DNA of 64,000 nt from Paraburkholderia piptadeniae (GTDB lineage Bacteria; Pseudomonadota; Gammaproteobacteria; Burkholderiales; Burkholderiaceae): NCBI RefSeq assembly GCF_900007165.1, contig NZ_CYGY02000024.1, positions 124,301 to 188,300 of the forward strand. The letters are read 5' to 3'. Positions 37,819 to 47,705 of this stretch are shown here, piece after piece. The notes under the pieces were generated by a model, which was not told the origin of the DNA, did no database searches, and saw only the letters and a program-made list of their open reading frames with translations. The position numbers and the translations under genes were made by a program. Numbering within the stretch: position 1 is the stretch's first letter; each line of letters opens with the position of its first letter.

Positions 37819-38178
37819 CTAGGACGTCGGCCGCCGAATTTGCGCCAGCTGTTCTTTGAGCACGGGAAGCTCACGGGTTATCCATTGCCAGGCCAGGTCC
37901 GCGTCGAACGAAAAGTAATCGTGCGCAATGCGGTCGCATGTCTGGTGCAGGTGTTTCCATCGCACGTGCGCGTGTGTGGCGGCGAAGTCCGGGTGGTTGC
38001 GCTCGACATCGGATGCGACTCTGCCGACGATGCCCAGGTTGTAGATCACGGCATCCTGTACGAGCGAGTCGACGCGGAATGTATCGCCCGTCATGTCCTC
38101 GGTGTAGTGCTCGATTCTCGCGATCGCCTCCAGCATGCGTTCGAGGCAATCGGCGATGTGCTGGTCGGTTTGCTTCAC
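37819..38178 (-). CDS. HepT-like protein (DUF86), orphan
   Basis: A 119-residue protein of the HepT/DUF86 family, the RNase-type toxin of MntA-HepT systems, with N-terminal IADCLERMLEAIARIEHYTED and the DAVIYNLGIVGRVASDV helix typical of the family. The active-site region reads TCDRIAHDYF: the HxY pair is kept, but the arginine expected five residues before the histidine is a cysteine, so the usual Rx4HxY motif is incomplete. No MntA-type nucleotidyltransferase frame exists on either side. It may be a degenerate or repurposed member. Convergent with uup, 27 bp between stops. Confidence 0.8.
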   Translation of the reverse strand: MKQTDQHIADCLERMLEAIARIEHYTEDMTGDTFRVDSLVQDAVIYNLGIVGRVASDVERNHPDFAATHAHVRWKHLHQTCDRIAHDYFSFDADLAWQWITRELPVLKEQLAQIRRPTS

Positions 38179-38664
38179 GACAGTCCCGCTGTACTAAAGA
38201 CTAGAAGACACACGCATCGCACGCGCGATGATCCGCGACGAACGTTCTGATTCTGGCGCGACGTGCGCGCCCGGCGTCGGACGCTTTCATGCCGGCAGGC
38301 CTTGTGATCATTCGCGAAGGTTCTCCAGTTTATACGGCGCGTGTTCGCCGCAGCTAACGAAAGTCATACAACAAATCGAACCTGCCAACCGTCCTACACC
38401 TTCTGTCTAAATTGCCCCGCGCATCGAAATCAGTAAAATACCCGCGAACCTGCTTCCCACGGTCGTTCCGGCGTATCGTCCGCAATCGGGCACGATGGAA
38501 AATCGCGGAAAGCAGAAAGGCACACCAACCCGCTGCTGCACGCAAGTCGCGCAGCGCACACACTCCGTTGTTTCGTTTCGCTTTTTTTGAAAACTCAACG
38601 CATTGTCCACGCACATGTCCACAAGACATGTGGACGACGATGAACCGACGGACCCGAACGAGCC
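38179..38664. other. Upstream region of parE
   Basis: About 485 bp. It holds a -35/-10 candidate at 38412-38439 and, close to the start codon, an inverted repeat GTCCAC-N7-GTGGAC near 38617-38635. No further gene is supported; no nucleotidyltransferase partner for the HepT-like gene is present. Confidence 0.45.
38412..38439 (+). promoter_or_regulatory. Candidate sigma-70 promoter of parE
   Basis: TTGCCC (38412-38417), 16-base spacer, TAAAAT (38434-38439). Match is 4/6 and 5/6 to consensus. It would give a leader of about 220 bases. Confidence 0.45.
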
Positions 38665-40650
38665 ATGTCAACGAAAAAGCCAAACGCCGCGTATAGCGAA
38701 GCATCGATCAAGGTGCTCAAGGGCCTGGAGCCGGTCAAGCAGCGGCCCGGCATGTACACGCGCACTGAAAATCCGCTGCACATCATTCAGGAGGTCATCG
38801 ACAACGCGTCCGACGAAGCGCTCGGCGGCTACGGCCGTCAGATCACCGTCACGCTGCATGCCGACCATTCCGTGTCCGTCGAAGACGACGGCCGCGGCAT
38901 TCCGTTCGGCCTGCATCCGGAAGAAGGCGTGCCCGTCGTCGAGATCGTTTTCACGCGCCTGCACGCCGGCGGCAAGTTCGACAAGGCCGCGGGCGGCGCC
39001 TATACGTTCTCGGGCGGTCTGCACGGCGTCGGCGTCTCGGTGACGAACGCGCTGTCCACGCGCCTCGACGTCACCGTGTGGCGCGACGGCAAGATCGCCG
39101 AACTCACCTTCTCGCACGGCGATGTACTCAAGCCGCTGCAGGTACGCGCGGCGGCGAAGACCGACAAGAAGTCCGGCACGCGCGTGACCGCGTGGGCCGA
39201 TCCGAAATACTTCGATTCGCCTAACTTGCCGCTTGGCGAACTGCAACGCCTGCTGCGCTCGAAAGCCGTGCTGCTGCCGGGCGTCGAGGTCATCCTCGTC
39301 AACGAGAAAACGGGCGAGCGCCAAAGCTGGAAATACGAAGACGGCTTGCGCGGCTATCTGATGGAAGGCATGGCGGGCAGCGACCTGCTGATCCCCCTCT
39401 TCGAAGGCGAACGCTACGCGGAAAGCTCGCGCTCGAACGAGGAGACTTTCGCGGAGGGCGAGGGCGCGGCGTGGGTCGTCGCGTGGAGCGAAGAGGGCGC
39501 GCTCACGCGCGAGTCCTACGTCAATCTGATTCCGACGCCGGCGGGCGGCACGCACGAAGCGGGGCTGCGCGACGGCCTCTTCCAGGCCGTGAAGAGCTTT
39601 GTCGAGCTGCACAACCTGCAGCCGAAGGGCGTGAAGCTGCTCGCGGAAGACGTGTTCGCGCGCGTGTCGTTCGTGCTCTCGGCCAAGGTGCTCGACCCGC
39701 AGTTCCAGGGGCAAATCAAGGAACGCCTGAATAGCCGCGACGCCGTGAAGCTGGTGTCGTCGTTCGCGCGTCCCGCGCTCGAACTGTGGCTGAATCAGCA
39801 CGTCGAGCACGGCAAGAAGCTCGCCGATCTCGTCATCAAGCAGGCGCAGGCGCGCACGCGCGCCGGCCAGAAGGTCGAGAAGCGCAAGAGTTCGGGCGTC
39901 GCCGTGCTGCCGGGCAAGCTGACCGATTGCGAATCGACGGAAATCGGACGCAACGAGCTGTTTCTCGTCGAGGGCGATTCGGCAGGCGGCTCCGCGAAGA
40001 TGGGCCGCGACAAGGAATATCAGGCCATTCTGCCGTTGCGCGGCAAGGTGCTGAACACCTGGGAAACGGAGCGCGATCGTCTGTTCGCCAACAACGAGGT
40101 GCACGACATTTCCGTGGCGATCGGTGTCGATCCGCACAACCCTGACGACACCGTCGATTTGTCTAATCTGCGCTACGGCAAGATCTGTATCTTGTCCGAT
40201 GCGGACGTCGACGGTTCGCACATTCAGGTGCTGCTGCTCACATTGTTCTTCAAGCACTTCCCGCAACTGATCGAGCGCGGCCACGTGCATGTCGCGCGTC
40301 CGCCGCTGTTCCGCGTCGATGCGCCCGCGCGCGGCAAGAAGCCGGCGCAGAAGCTGTACGCGCTCGACGAAGGCGAACTCGAAGCGATTCTCGACAAGCT
40401 GCGCAAGGACGGCCTGCGCGAGTCGCAATGGACGATCAGCCGCTTCAAGGGCCTCGGCGAAATGAGCGCCGAGCAACTGTGGGACACGACGATGAACCCG
40501 GACACGCGGCGCCTGTCGCCCGTCGCGCTCGGCGAACTCGACTTCGACGCGACCGTCGCACGCATGACGATGCTGATGGGCAAGGGCGAAGCGGCGTCGC
40601 GCCGTAGCTGGCTCGAAGAGAAGGGCAACCAGGTCGAAGCGGATATCTGA
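38665..40650 (+). CDS. parE: DNA topoisomerase IV subunit B
   Basis: A 661-residue ATPase subunit of topoisomerase IV, which unlinks daughter chromosomes. GHKL ATP-binding motifs EVIDNASDEAL, DDGRGIPFG and the GGLHGVGVSVTNAL loop; transducer domain; TOPRIM motifs EGDSAGGSAK and DADVDGSHI; C-terminal ISRFKGLGEMSAEQLWDTTM. Length about 660 fits ParE rather than GyrB (about 800-820 in this group, with an insert), and the parC gene follows 81 bp downstream, which settles the assignment. The ribosome-binding site is weak. Confidence 0.95.
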   Translation: MSTKKPNAAYSEASIKVLKGLEPVKQRPGMYTRTENPLHIIQEVIDNASDEALGGYGRQITVTLHADHSVSVEDDGRGIPFGLHPEEGVPVVEIVFTRLHAGGKFDKAAGGAYTFSGGLHGVGVSVTNALSTRLDVTVWRDGKIAELTFSHGDVLKPLQVRAAAKTDKKSGTRVTAWADPKYFDSPNLPLGELQRLLRSKAVLLPGVEVILVNEKTGERQSWKYEDGLRGYLMEGMAGSDLLIPLFEGERYAESSRSNEETFAEGEGAAWVVAWSEEGALTRESYVNLIPTPAGGTHEAGLRDGLFQAVKSFVELHNLQPKGVKLLAEDVFARVSFVLSAKVLDPQFQGQIKERLNSRDAVKLVSSFARPALELWLNQHVEHGKKLADLVIKQAQARTRAGQKVEKRKSSGVAVLPGKLTDCESTEIGRNELFLVEGDSAGGSAKMGRDKEYQAILPLRGKVLNTWETERDRLFANNEVHDISVAIGVDPHNPDDTVDLSNLRYGKICILSDADVDGSHIQVLLLTLFFKHFPQLIERGHVHVARPPLFRVDAPARGKKPAQKLYALDEGELEAILDKLRKDGLRESQWTISRFKGLGEMSAEQLWDTTMNPDTRRLSPVALGELDFDATVARMTMLMGKGEAASRRSWLEEKGNQVEADI

Positions 40651-40731
40651 GCGCTGCGCTTCGTGCGTTCGAAACACGAAATCGGACCCGAAACACGAAG
40701 CTCACGCGCCGAACAAGGACACGGAATCTAG

Positions 40732-43050
40732 ATGGACGACAACACTCCCGATCTTTTTGCCGAGCCGGCAGCGCCCGAGGGCGATGTCCTGACGCTGGGC
40801 AACTACGCGGAACGCGCGTATCTCGACTATGCGGTGAGCGTGGTGAAGGGCCGCGCGCTGCCCGACGTCAGCGATGGCCAGAAGCCCGTTCAGCGCCGCA
40901 TCCTGTATGCGATGAACGAGATGGGTCTCGGCGACAACGCGAAGCCCGTCAAGTCGGCGCGCGTGGTCGGCGACGTGCTGGGCAAGTATCACCCGCACGG
41001 CGACCAGTCGGCGTACGACGCGCTCGTGCGTCTCGCGCAGGACTTTTCGATGCGCTATCCGCTGATCGACGGCCAGGGCAACTTCGGCTCGCGCGATGGC
41101 GACGGCGCGGCGGCAATGCGCTACACGGAAGCGCGTCTGACGCCGATCGCGAAACTGCTGCTCGATGAAATCGACCAGGGCACCGTCGATTTCATGCCGA
41201 ACTACGACGGCTCGTTCGAAGAGCCGAAGCTGTTGCCCGCGCGTTTGCCGTTCGTGTTGCTGAACGGCGCATCGGGTATCGCGGTCGGTCTCGCAACGGA
41301 AATTCCGTCGCACAATCTGCGCGAGGTCGCGGCGGCTGCCGTCGCGATGATCCGCCATCCGAAGATCACGCACGCGGAGCTGATGCAGCACGTGCCGGGG
41401 CCGGACTTCCCGGGCGGCGGCCAGATCATTTCGAGCGAAGCGGAAATCTCGCAGGCGTATGAGACGGGGCGCGGAAGTCTTAAGGTTCGCGCGCGCTGGA
41501 AGATCGAAGATCTGGCACGCGGCCAATGGCAACTCGTGATCACCGAACTGCCGCCGAACACTTCCGGCCAGAAGGTGCTCGAAGAGATCGAGGAGCAGAC
41601 CAATCCGAAGATCAAGCTTGGCAAGAAGTCGCTGACACCCGAACAGTTGCAGACGAAACAGACGCTTCTGGGCCTGCTCGATGCCGTACGCGACGAGTCG
41701 GGCAAGGATGCGCCCGTGCGCCTCGTGTTCGAGCCGAAGTCGCGCACGATCGACCAGACGGAGTTCGTCAACACGCTGCTCGCGCATACGAGCCTCGAAT
41801 CGAACGCGACGCTGAACCTCGTGATGGTCGGCTCGGATGGCCGTCCGCGTCAGAAGGGCATCGGCGAGATGCTGCACGAGTGGATCGGCTTCCGCTTCAC
41901 GACGGTCACGCGCCGTTCGCAGCATCGTCTGGGCAAGGTCAACGACCGGATTCACATCCTCGAAGGCCGGATGATCGTCTTTTTGAACATCGACGAAGTC
42001 ATCCGCATCATTCGCGAATCCGAAGAACCGAAGGCGGCGCTGATCGAAGCGTTTGGTTTGTCCGATCGTCAGGCCGAGGACATCCTTGAAATCCGGCTGC
42101 GTCAGTTGGCGCGCCTGGAGAAGATCAAGATCGAGAAGGAGCTGTCCGAGCTGCGCGACGAAAAAGCGAAGCTCGAAGAACTGCTCGGCAGCGAACCGGC
42201 GATGAAGCGCCTGCTCATCAAGGAAATCGAAGCGGACGCGAAGCAATGCGGCGACGACCGCCGCACGCTGATCCAGCAGGAAAAGCGCGCGACGTTCGAG
42301 GCGCGCGTCGTCGATGAGCCGGTGACGGTCGTCGTGTCGCAGAAGGGCTGGGTGCGCGCACTGAAGGGTCATGGGCTCGACCCCGCCGGCTTCACGTTCA
42401 AGGCGGGCGACAGTCTCTATGCCGCGTTCCAGTGTCGCACGCCCGATACGCTGATCGCGTGGGGCAGCAAGGGCCGCGTGTACTCGGTGGCCGTCTCGCA
42501 GTTGCCGGGCGGACGCGGCGACGGCGTTCCCGTCACGTCGCTGATCGAACTCGAATCGGGCACGCATCTGATGCATTACTTCGCGGCATCGGCGGACCAG
42601 GCGCTGTTGCTGGCGTCGTCGAACGGCTTCGGCTTTATCGCGAAGGTCGGCGACATGGTGAGCCGCGTGAAGGCGGGCAAGGCGTTCATGACGATCGACG
42701 AGGGCGCGACGCCGCTCGTGCCGATGCCGATGCTGCCCGACGCGACGCAGGTCGCGTGTCTGTCGGGCGGTGGGCGTCTGCTCGTGTTCGGTCTCGACGA
42801 GATGAAGACGCTGTCGGGCGGCGGACGCGGCGTGACGCTGATGGCGCTCGATCCGAACGAAGCGCTGACGCAGGCACTCGCGATCAACGATGCGGGCGTC
42901 GTGCTGCAAGGCATGTACCGCAACAAGCCTTCCGACGAGCAGCTGTCGGGCAAAGCGCTCGCGCCTCATGTCGGCAAGCGTGCCCGCAAGGGACGCGCAC
43001 CGGATACGAAGCTGAAGGTGACGTCGATGCGTCCGGTGCTGGGCGAGTAA
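40732..43050 (+). CDS. parC: DNA topoisomerase IV subunit A
   Basis: A 772-residue DNA-cleaving subunit of topoisomerase IV. The breakage-reunion domain contains active-site Y131 ([11 protein letters not shown]), and the quinolone-resistance region reads [17 protein letters not shown]. The position equivalent to E. coli Ser80 is Q92 and that of Glu84 is D96. A coiled region (about 435-490; [23 protein letters not shown]) and a C-terminal beta-pinwheel with repeated SKGRVY and GGGR-like blades follow, ending soon after [16 protein letters not shown]. Co-transcribed with parE. Confidence 0.95.
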   Translation: MDDNTPDLFAEPAAPEGDVLTLGNYAERAYLDYAVSVVKGRALPDVSDGQKPVQRRILYAMNEMGLGDNAKPVKSARVVGDVLGKYHPHGDQSAYDALVRLAQDFSMRYPLIDGQGNFGSRDGDGAAAMRYTEARLTPIAKLLLDEIDQGTVDFMPNYDGSFEEPKLLPARLPFVLLNGASGIAVGLATEIPSHNLREVAAAAVAMIRHPKITHAELMQHVPGPDFPGGGQIISSEAEISQAYETGRGSLKVRARWKIEDLARGQWQLVITELPPNTSGQKVLEEIEEQTNPKIKLGKKSLTPEQLQTKQTLLGLLDAVRDESGKDAPVRLVFEPKSRTIDQTEFVNTLLAHTSLESNATLNLVMVGSDGRPRQKGIGEMLHEWIGFRFTTVTRRSQHRLGKVNDRIHILEGRMIVFLNIDEVIRIIRESEEPKAALIEAFGLSDRQAEDILEIRLRQLARLEKIKIEKELSELRDEKAKLEELLGSEPAMKRLLIKEIEADAKQCGDDRRTLIQQEKRATFEARVVDEPVTVVVSQKGWVRALKGHGLDPAGFTFKAGDSLYAAFQCRTPDTLIAWGSKGRVYSVAVSQLPGGRGDGVPVTSLIELESGTHLMHYFAASADQALLLASSNGFGFIAKVGDMVSRVKAGKAFMTIDEGATPLVPMPMLPDATQVACLSGGGRLLVFGLDEMKTLSGGGRGVTLMALDPNEALTQALAINDAGVVLQGMYRNKPSDEQLSGKALAPHVGKRARKGRAPDTKLKVTSMRPVLGE

Positions 43051-43339
43051 GCCGTGTGAGCGCGTGGAATGTGCAGGCGTCATTCACCGCGCACGGCATG
43101 ATCGTCTAGCCGTACTATCTTCGCTGCTTCGCGCGTCATTGCAGTGTGCTTTGCTGACGCACGGCGCGGCGAAAACCGTGAGCGGGGTCTCTCACGGCGC
43201 AATACAAAAGAAATCAGCGCAGAGAATGAACTGCGCATTACGTCGCGGGTCGAATGCGGTCGTTGGCTCATGTCGGAGCCGACACGTTATCGACCAGGAC
43301 ATAACGGCAGCGCGCCATCTTCGGGAAAGGAAAACAACT

Positions 43340-43798
43340 ATGAACAAGGCGATCGAAGTCGCGCTCTTTCTGCATCTGCTGGGCGTCGCCGTGTGGATCG
43401 GCGGCATGGTGTTCGCGCACTTCTGCTTGCGTCCGGCGCTCGAAGATCTCTCGCCGCAATTGCGTCTGCCGCTGTGGGAATCGGTGTTCGGCCGCTTCTT
43501 CAACTGGGTGGGCGTATCCGTGCTGGTCATTCTGCTGTCGGGCGGTTTTCTGCTGATGCAGTTCGGCGGCGGTCACGCCACCTGGCAACTGCACGCGATG
43601 GCCGGCCTCGGCATCATCATGATGCTGATCTTCGGGCATATCCGCTTTGCGGTGTTTCCGCGCATCCGCCGCGCGGTGCAGGCGCAGAAGTGGCCCGACG
43701 GCGCGCGCGCGGTGGCAACCGTGCGGCGGCTCGTCATCGTGAATCTGGTGCTCGGCATCGTGACGATCGGCGTGGCGGTGCTGTCGCGCGGGTTCTGA
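43340..43798 (+). CDS. CopD-like four-span membrane protein
   Basis: A 152-residue inner-membrane protein with four hydrophobic segments and the CopD-superfamily start EVALFLHLLGVAVWIGGMVF. A histidine in the first span (FLHLLG) and another in the third (LQLHAMAGLG-like region) could bind heme or metal. A GGAAA element precedes the ATG at 43340; the frame is open upstream but that part is unrelated. Actual function is unknown; members are often annotated as copper resistance proteins on weak grounds. Confidence 0.8.
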   Translation: MNKAIEVALFLHLLGVAVWIGGMVFAHFCLRPALEDLSPQLRLPLWESVFGRFFNWVGVSVLVILLSGGFLLMQFGGGHATWQLHAMAGLGIIMMLIFGHIRFAVFPRIRRAVQAQKWPDGARAVATVRRLVIVNLVLGIVTIGVAVLSRGF

Positions 43799-43841
43799 TG
43801 ATCGCTTCTGTGCGATCGTAGCGCTCGACCGTTCCAGCCAA

Positions 43842-43877
43842 AAGCGCCGCCTATGCAACGACACATGGGCGGCGCTT
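43842..43877. terminator. Hairpin between convergent genes
   Basis: AAGCGCCGCC (43842-43851) and GGCGGCGCTT (43868-43877) form a perfect 10-bp stem with a 16-base loop, between the stops of the CopD-like and chromate-transporter genes. T runs are short on both sides. Confidence 0.5.
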
Positions 43878-43905
43878 CTTGCATCGGCATCGGCGAAGCG
43901 CCGCG

Positions 43906-45141
43906 TCAAGCCACGTGCCCGATATACAGCCCGACGCCGCACACGACGGCGACCGTCCCATACACGGCATACACGGGCAATTTCAGTTTCGCGAAGCACA
44001 GGCCCGAGAACAGCGCCGTCACGAGATAGGACGGCTCGGGTGGTAGATGGCGCACGATGCGCAGCACAGCGACGGCGAGAAATGCCGTCGTGACCGCGCG
44101 CAGCACGCGCATCCCATGCTCGAAGCGCGGGTTCGTCTTCAGCAGATGCAGATGGCGCTGCGCGAGCACGACGAGACAGCCTGACGGCACGAACAGCGCA
44201 ATCGTCGCGATCAGTGCGCCATGCCATCCTTCGACCAGATAGCCGAAGAACGGCACCACGTTCAATAGCGGTCCCGGCGACAACGGCGACAGCGAGAACG
44301 CCAGCGTGAATTCGTTGTTGGTAATGCCGACGGCGGGTGTGACCAGCAGCGTCTTGAGCACGGGCAGCGCGGAGAAGCCGCCGCCGAACAGCGTCAGTCC
44401 CGCGCCCGCGAGACGCGGCCATAGCAGCGCGAGTTCGTAGCGACGCGGCAAGGGCAGCGCGAACGCCAGCAGCAGCACACTCAGGCCGATCAGGAGCCGC
44501 CAGTCGCCCGTGCCGAGCGTCGTCGCGAGGCGCTCGCCGCGCGCGTCGCTGCGCAGCCAACCCGACATGAACGCCACGCCCAGCAAGCCGATGTACGCGG
44601 CGGGCGTATGCGCGCCGACGAGTGCGATGCACCCGAGCACGGCCGCCGTCCATTCGAGCCGCCCACGCACGAGCGCGCGCGTCTGCTTGTACCAGGTCAC
44701 GCCGATCAGCGTCGCAAGCACGACGCGGAAGTGATCGAGCAACGTCTGCGATACGACCTCACGCACGATCGGCGTGCGGTAGAAGATCGCGAATGCCGTC
44801 ATCAGCACGAAGAAGGGCAGAACGCTCGCGAGGCCCGCGACCCATGCGCCCGCGCGTCCGCGCAGCGCGTGGCCGAGCTGGACCGCGACATTGCAGCCGA
44901 CGGGCCCCGGCACCATCCATGCGAGCGCGACGATGTCGGAGAACGCGAGGTGCGTCAGGCGTTCTTCCCGCTCGACGTAGTGATTCTCCAGCTGCGCCAT
45001 CAGCGCGAGTCCGCCCCACGATAGCGCGGACAAACCGAACACGACGCGAAAGAGCGTCCAGAGCGGCTCGCGTTCGTTGCATCGTGCCGCTTCGTCTGCG
45101 GTTGGCGCGCTTAGCGCCGACATGTGCCGGGCTGGCCGCAT
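43906..45141 (-). CDS. chrA: Chromate transporter family protein (ChrA, two-domain)
   Basis: A 411-residue inner-membrane protein with two CHR halves. N-terminal half: FGLSALSWGGLALMAQLENHYV, then IVALAWMVPGPVGCNVAVQLG, close to the family pattern of FGGP and PGP motifs. C-terminal half: LTLFGGGFSALPVLKTLLV and LSPLSPGPLLNVVPFFGYL. ChrA exports chromate, though many homologues have other anions as substrate. An alternative ATG lies at 45123. No chrB regulator is adjacent. Confidence 0.88.
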   Translation of the reverse strand: MRPARHMSALSAPTADEAARCNEREPLWTLFRVVFGLSALSWGGLALMAQLENHYVEREERLTHLAFSDIVALAWMVPGPVGCNVAVQLGHALRGRAGAWVAGLASVLPFFVLMTAFAIFYRTPIVREVVSQTLLDHFRVVLATLIGVTWYKQTRALVRGRLEWTAAVLGCIALVGAHTPAAYIGLLGVAFMSGWLRSDARGERLATTLGTGDWRLLIGLSVLLLAFALPLPRRYELALLWPRLAGAGLTLFGGGFSALPVLKTLLVTPAVGITNNEFTLAFSLSPLSPGPLLNVVPFFGYLVEGWHGALIATIALFVPSGCLVVLAQRHLHLLKTNPRFEHGMRVLRAVTTAFLAVAVLRIVRHLPPEPSYLVTALFSGLCFAKLKLPVYAVYGTVAVVCGVGLYIGHVA

Positions 45142-45335
45142 GCGAATACCTGTCGGGTTGGTTTCTTATGCAGCGCGCGTCGTCGATGGCCGCGACGTCA
45201 CGCGCCGACCTGATGCGCGTTCGAGCGCAACCGCCCGATACGTGCCGATGCCGTCCATGTCCTGCGTGTATGTCCCGCCCGTGTGACGCCGGATGGGCTG
45301 ACGGGAACGAAGCCGCGTCAATGCGGCGTTGTTCT

Positions 45336-47705
45336 TCAGGCCGATTCGTCGCTCGTGCTCGAAGCGTCGCTGGTGCTGTCGGCGTCGCTGCTGTGCGCGA
45401 CCCGCACGCCGTGCGCGCCGCACACGCCGAAGCGTTCAAGCAGCGCGGGGATGCCCTCGACGGGCACGGGCCGCGAAAACAGAAAGCCCTGCGCCTCGAT
45501 ATGTCCGAGCGCCGCGAGCCACGCGATCTGCTCTTCCGTCTCAGTGCCTTCGACGACCACCGTGAGCCCGAGCGAGCGCGCGAGATTGACGATGGCCGAC
45601 ACCATCACGCAGACGCTGCGGTCGCCGGGAATGGCCTGCACGAACGAGCGGTCGACCTTCAGCGTGTCGACCGAGAAGCGGTTCAGATACGACAGCGACG
45701 AATAGCCGGTGCCGAAGTCGTCGAGCGCGATGCGCACGCCGAGCCGCTTCAACGCGAAGATTTTTTCGGAGACGAGATCGGGATACTCCATCATCGCCGT
45801 CTCGGTGATTTCGAGTTCGAGGCGGCGCGCGCTGATGCCCGATTCCTCGATGGCCTGCGAAATCGTTTCGTACAGGTCGCCGCGCCAGAACTGCACGGCC
45901 GAAATGTTCACGGCCAGCGACAGCGTGTCATAGCCTTGCTGCTGCCACTGCGCGAGTTGCCGGCACGCGGTGCGGATCACGAAATCGCCGATGGGCACGA
46001 TGAGGCCCGTCGATTCCGCGACAGGGATGAACTCGTTCGCGGGAATCAGACCGTGCTGCGGATGGTTCCAGCGCACGAGCGCTTCGAAGCCGGTGATGCA
46101 GCGGCGCGACAGGTCGATCTTCGGCTGATACGCGAGGAACAGCTGCTGGTCGGCGAGCGCGACGCGCAACTGCTGTTCCCACTTCATCAGATGGTCCGCG
46201 CGATGCGACAGATGTGGCGAGTAGAACTGGTAGCAGTTCTTGCCCGCGTCCTTCGCGCTGTACATCGCGAGATCGGCCTTCTTCAGTAGATCGATTTCGC
46301 TTTCGTTCGCCACCGAGTAGAGCGCGATGCCGATGCTCGCATGCAGCACGAACGAACTGCCGCGCACTTCGAACGGCTTCGCGAACACCTCGGAGATCAC
46401 TTCCGCGAGCATCACGGAGCGCTTCTCGACATCGTCGCCCTTGAGCACGACGACGAACTCGTCACCGCCGATCCGCGAGAGGGCGCCTGCATCGGCGACG
46501 GCATCGGCGAGGCGCGCGGCTGTCATTTGCAGCACGATGTCGCCGGCGTTGTGGCCGAGCGTATCGTTGACGGTCTTGAAGTTGTCGAGGTCGATGAAGA
46601 GGATCGCGAGGCGGCCGACGTTCATCGTCTGCGCCACGTCGTGACGCAGGCTTTGCAGCGTCGAGTAGCGGTTGCGCAGGCCCGTGAGCAGATCGAACTC
46701 GACGAGATGCGTCATCTCGCGCTCGCGTCCGAGCAGCTTGCCGATCAGACCCGTCGCGACCGCGAAGAAGCCGAGCATCGCGAGCGAGATGAAGCTCGCC
46801 ATCAGCAGATAGACGTTGCGCGTGTGGTTGTAGTCGGCGAACTCTTCGGCCTGCGACAGACCGACTAGCACGCCGAGCGGATAGCCGTCGATATGCCGGT
46901 ACGACACGATGCGCGTGACGTTGTCGATCGAATCGACGTAGGTGCCCGACACGTGTTCCGAAGTCGGATAGACGCCCGTCGCCGTGAACACGCCCGGCGA
47001 GCTTTCTGTGTTGCCTGTGCGGCGCGCGAGCACGGCGCCGCTGTCGGAGATCACGGCGATCACGCCTTCGCGTCCGATGGCTGCGTTGTTGTAGAAGTCG
47101 CTCGTGAAGTAGCTCGGATCTTCCGAAACGACCACGACACCCGCGAACGTGCCGTCGGGATGATTCAGGCGGCGCGTCATCTGCAAGGTCCAGTGGCCCG
47201 ATACGCGTCCGAGCACGGGCTTGCTGATGAAAAGCTGATCGTCGTTCTCGTGCTCGTGAACCTTGAAGTGCTCGCGGTCGGACAGATCGATCGGCTTCGG
47301 ATTGGTTTCCGATGTGTTCGCGATGAGCTTGCCGTGCTCGTCGATCAGCGACACCTGCACGAGCGTTTCGCTTTGCACGACGCCTTTTTCGACCGTGCTC
47401 GAGAGATCGAAACGGCCCGGCGATTTTTCGAATTCGTATTTGACGAAGCGCGTAATCTGATCGACCTGGTGAATGGCCTTCACCGTGTGCTGTTCGAGCG
47501 CCGCCGACAAAATAGCGGCCGACGCCATCGCCTCGCGATAAGTCGTTTCCTTCTCAACCGACAGACGCGCGAAAATCACCGTCCACAGCAGCACGAGCAC
47601 CAGCACGCCGAGCGCGGGAATCGCGAGCAGCGCGCGTCGGCGCGTACCGGCCGGATCGAGACGGTGCCTGACGTCGCGCGCGGAAGAGAGGCGGAGCTGA
47701 TTCAT
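45336..47705 (-). CDS. GGDEF-EAL protein with periplasmic Cache domain
   Basis: A 789-residue membrane protein for cyclic di-GMP turnover. Membrane segment near residue 25-47, periplasmic double-Cache-type sensor (about 50-300; TLVQVSLIDEHGKLIANTS, FVGVVVVSEDPSYF-like strands), second span about 305-330, GGDEF domain with intact RIGGDEF, then an EAL domain with FEALVRW, NISAVQF, ELEITETAM, ALDDFGTGYSS and LKVDRSFV, all catalytic residues present. The GGDEF inhibitory RxxD site is absent. Net activity is probably phosphodiesterase, with the GGDEF active or GTP-sensing. C-terminal tail is Ser/Asp-rich (SDADSTSDASSTSDESA). Confidence 0.93.
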   Translation of the reverse strand: MNQLRLSSARDVRHRLDPAGTRRRALLAIPALGVLVLVLLWTVIFARLSVEKETTYREAMASAAILSAALEQHTVKAIHQVDQITRFVKYEFEKSPGRFDLSSTVEKGVVQSETLVQVSLIDEHGKLIANTSETNPKPIDLSDREHFKVHEHENDDQLFISKPVLGRVSGHWTLQMTRRLNHPDGTFAGVVVVSEDPSYFTSDFYNNAAIGREGVIAVISDSGAVLARRTGNTESSPGVFTATGVYPTSEHVSGTYVDSIDNVTRIVSYRHIDGYPLGVLVGLSQAEEFADYNHTRNVYLLMASFISLAMLGFFAVATGLIGKLLGREREMTHLVEFDLLTGLRNRYSTLQSLRHDVAQTMNVGRLAILFIDLDNFKTVNDTLGHNAGDIVLQMTAARLADAVADAGALSRIGGDEFVVVLKGDDVEKRSVMLAEVISEVFAKPFEVRGSSFVLHASIGIALYSVANESEIDLLKKADLAMYSAKDAGKNCYQFYSPHLSHRADHLMKWEQQLRVALADQQLFLAYQPKIDLSRRCITGFEALVRWNHPQHGLIPANEFIPVAESTGLIVPIGDFVIRTACRQLAQWQQQGYDTLSLAVNISAVQFWRGDLYETISQAIEESGISARRLELEITETAMMEYPDLVSEKIFALKRLGVRIALDDFGTGYSSLSYLNRFSVDTLKVDRSFVQAIPGDRSVCVMVSAIVNLARSLGLTVVVEGTETEEQIAWLAALGHIEAQGFLFSRPVPVEGIPALLERFGVCGAHGVRVAHSSDADSTSDASSTSDESA

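Noticed and set aside
40702..43083. 793-codon minus-strand frame opposite parC
   Set aside because: Antisense shadow caused by high GC and codon bias; parC is unambiguous on the plus strand.
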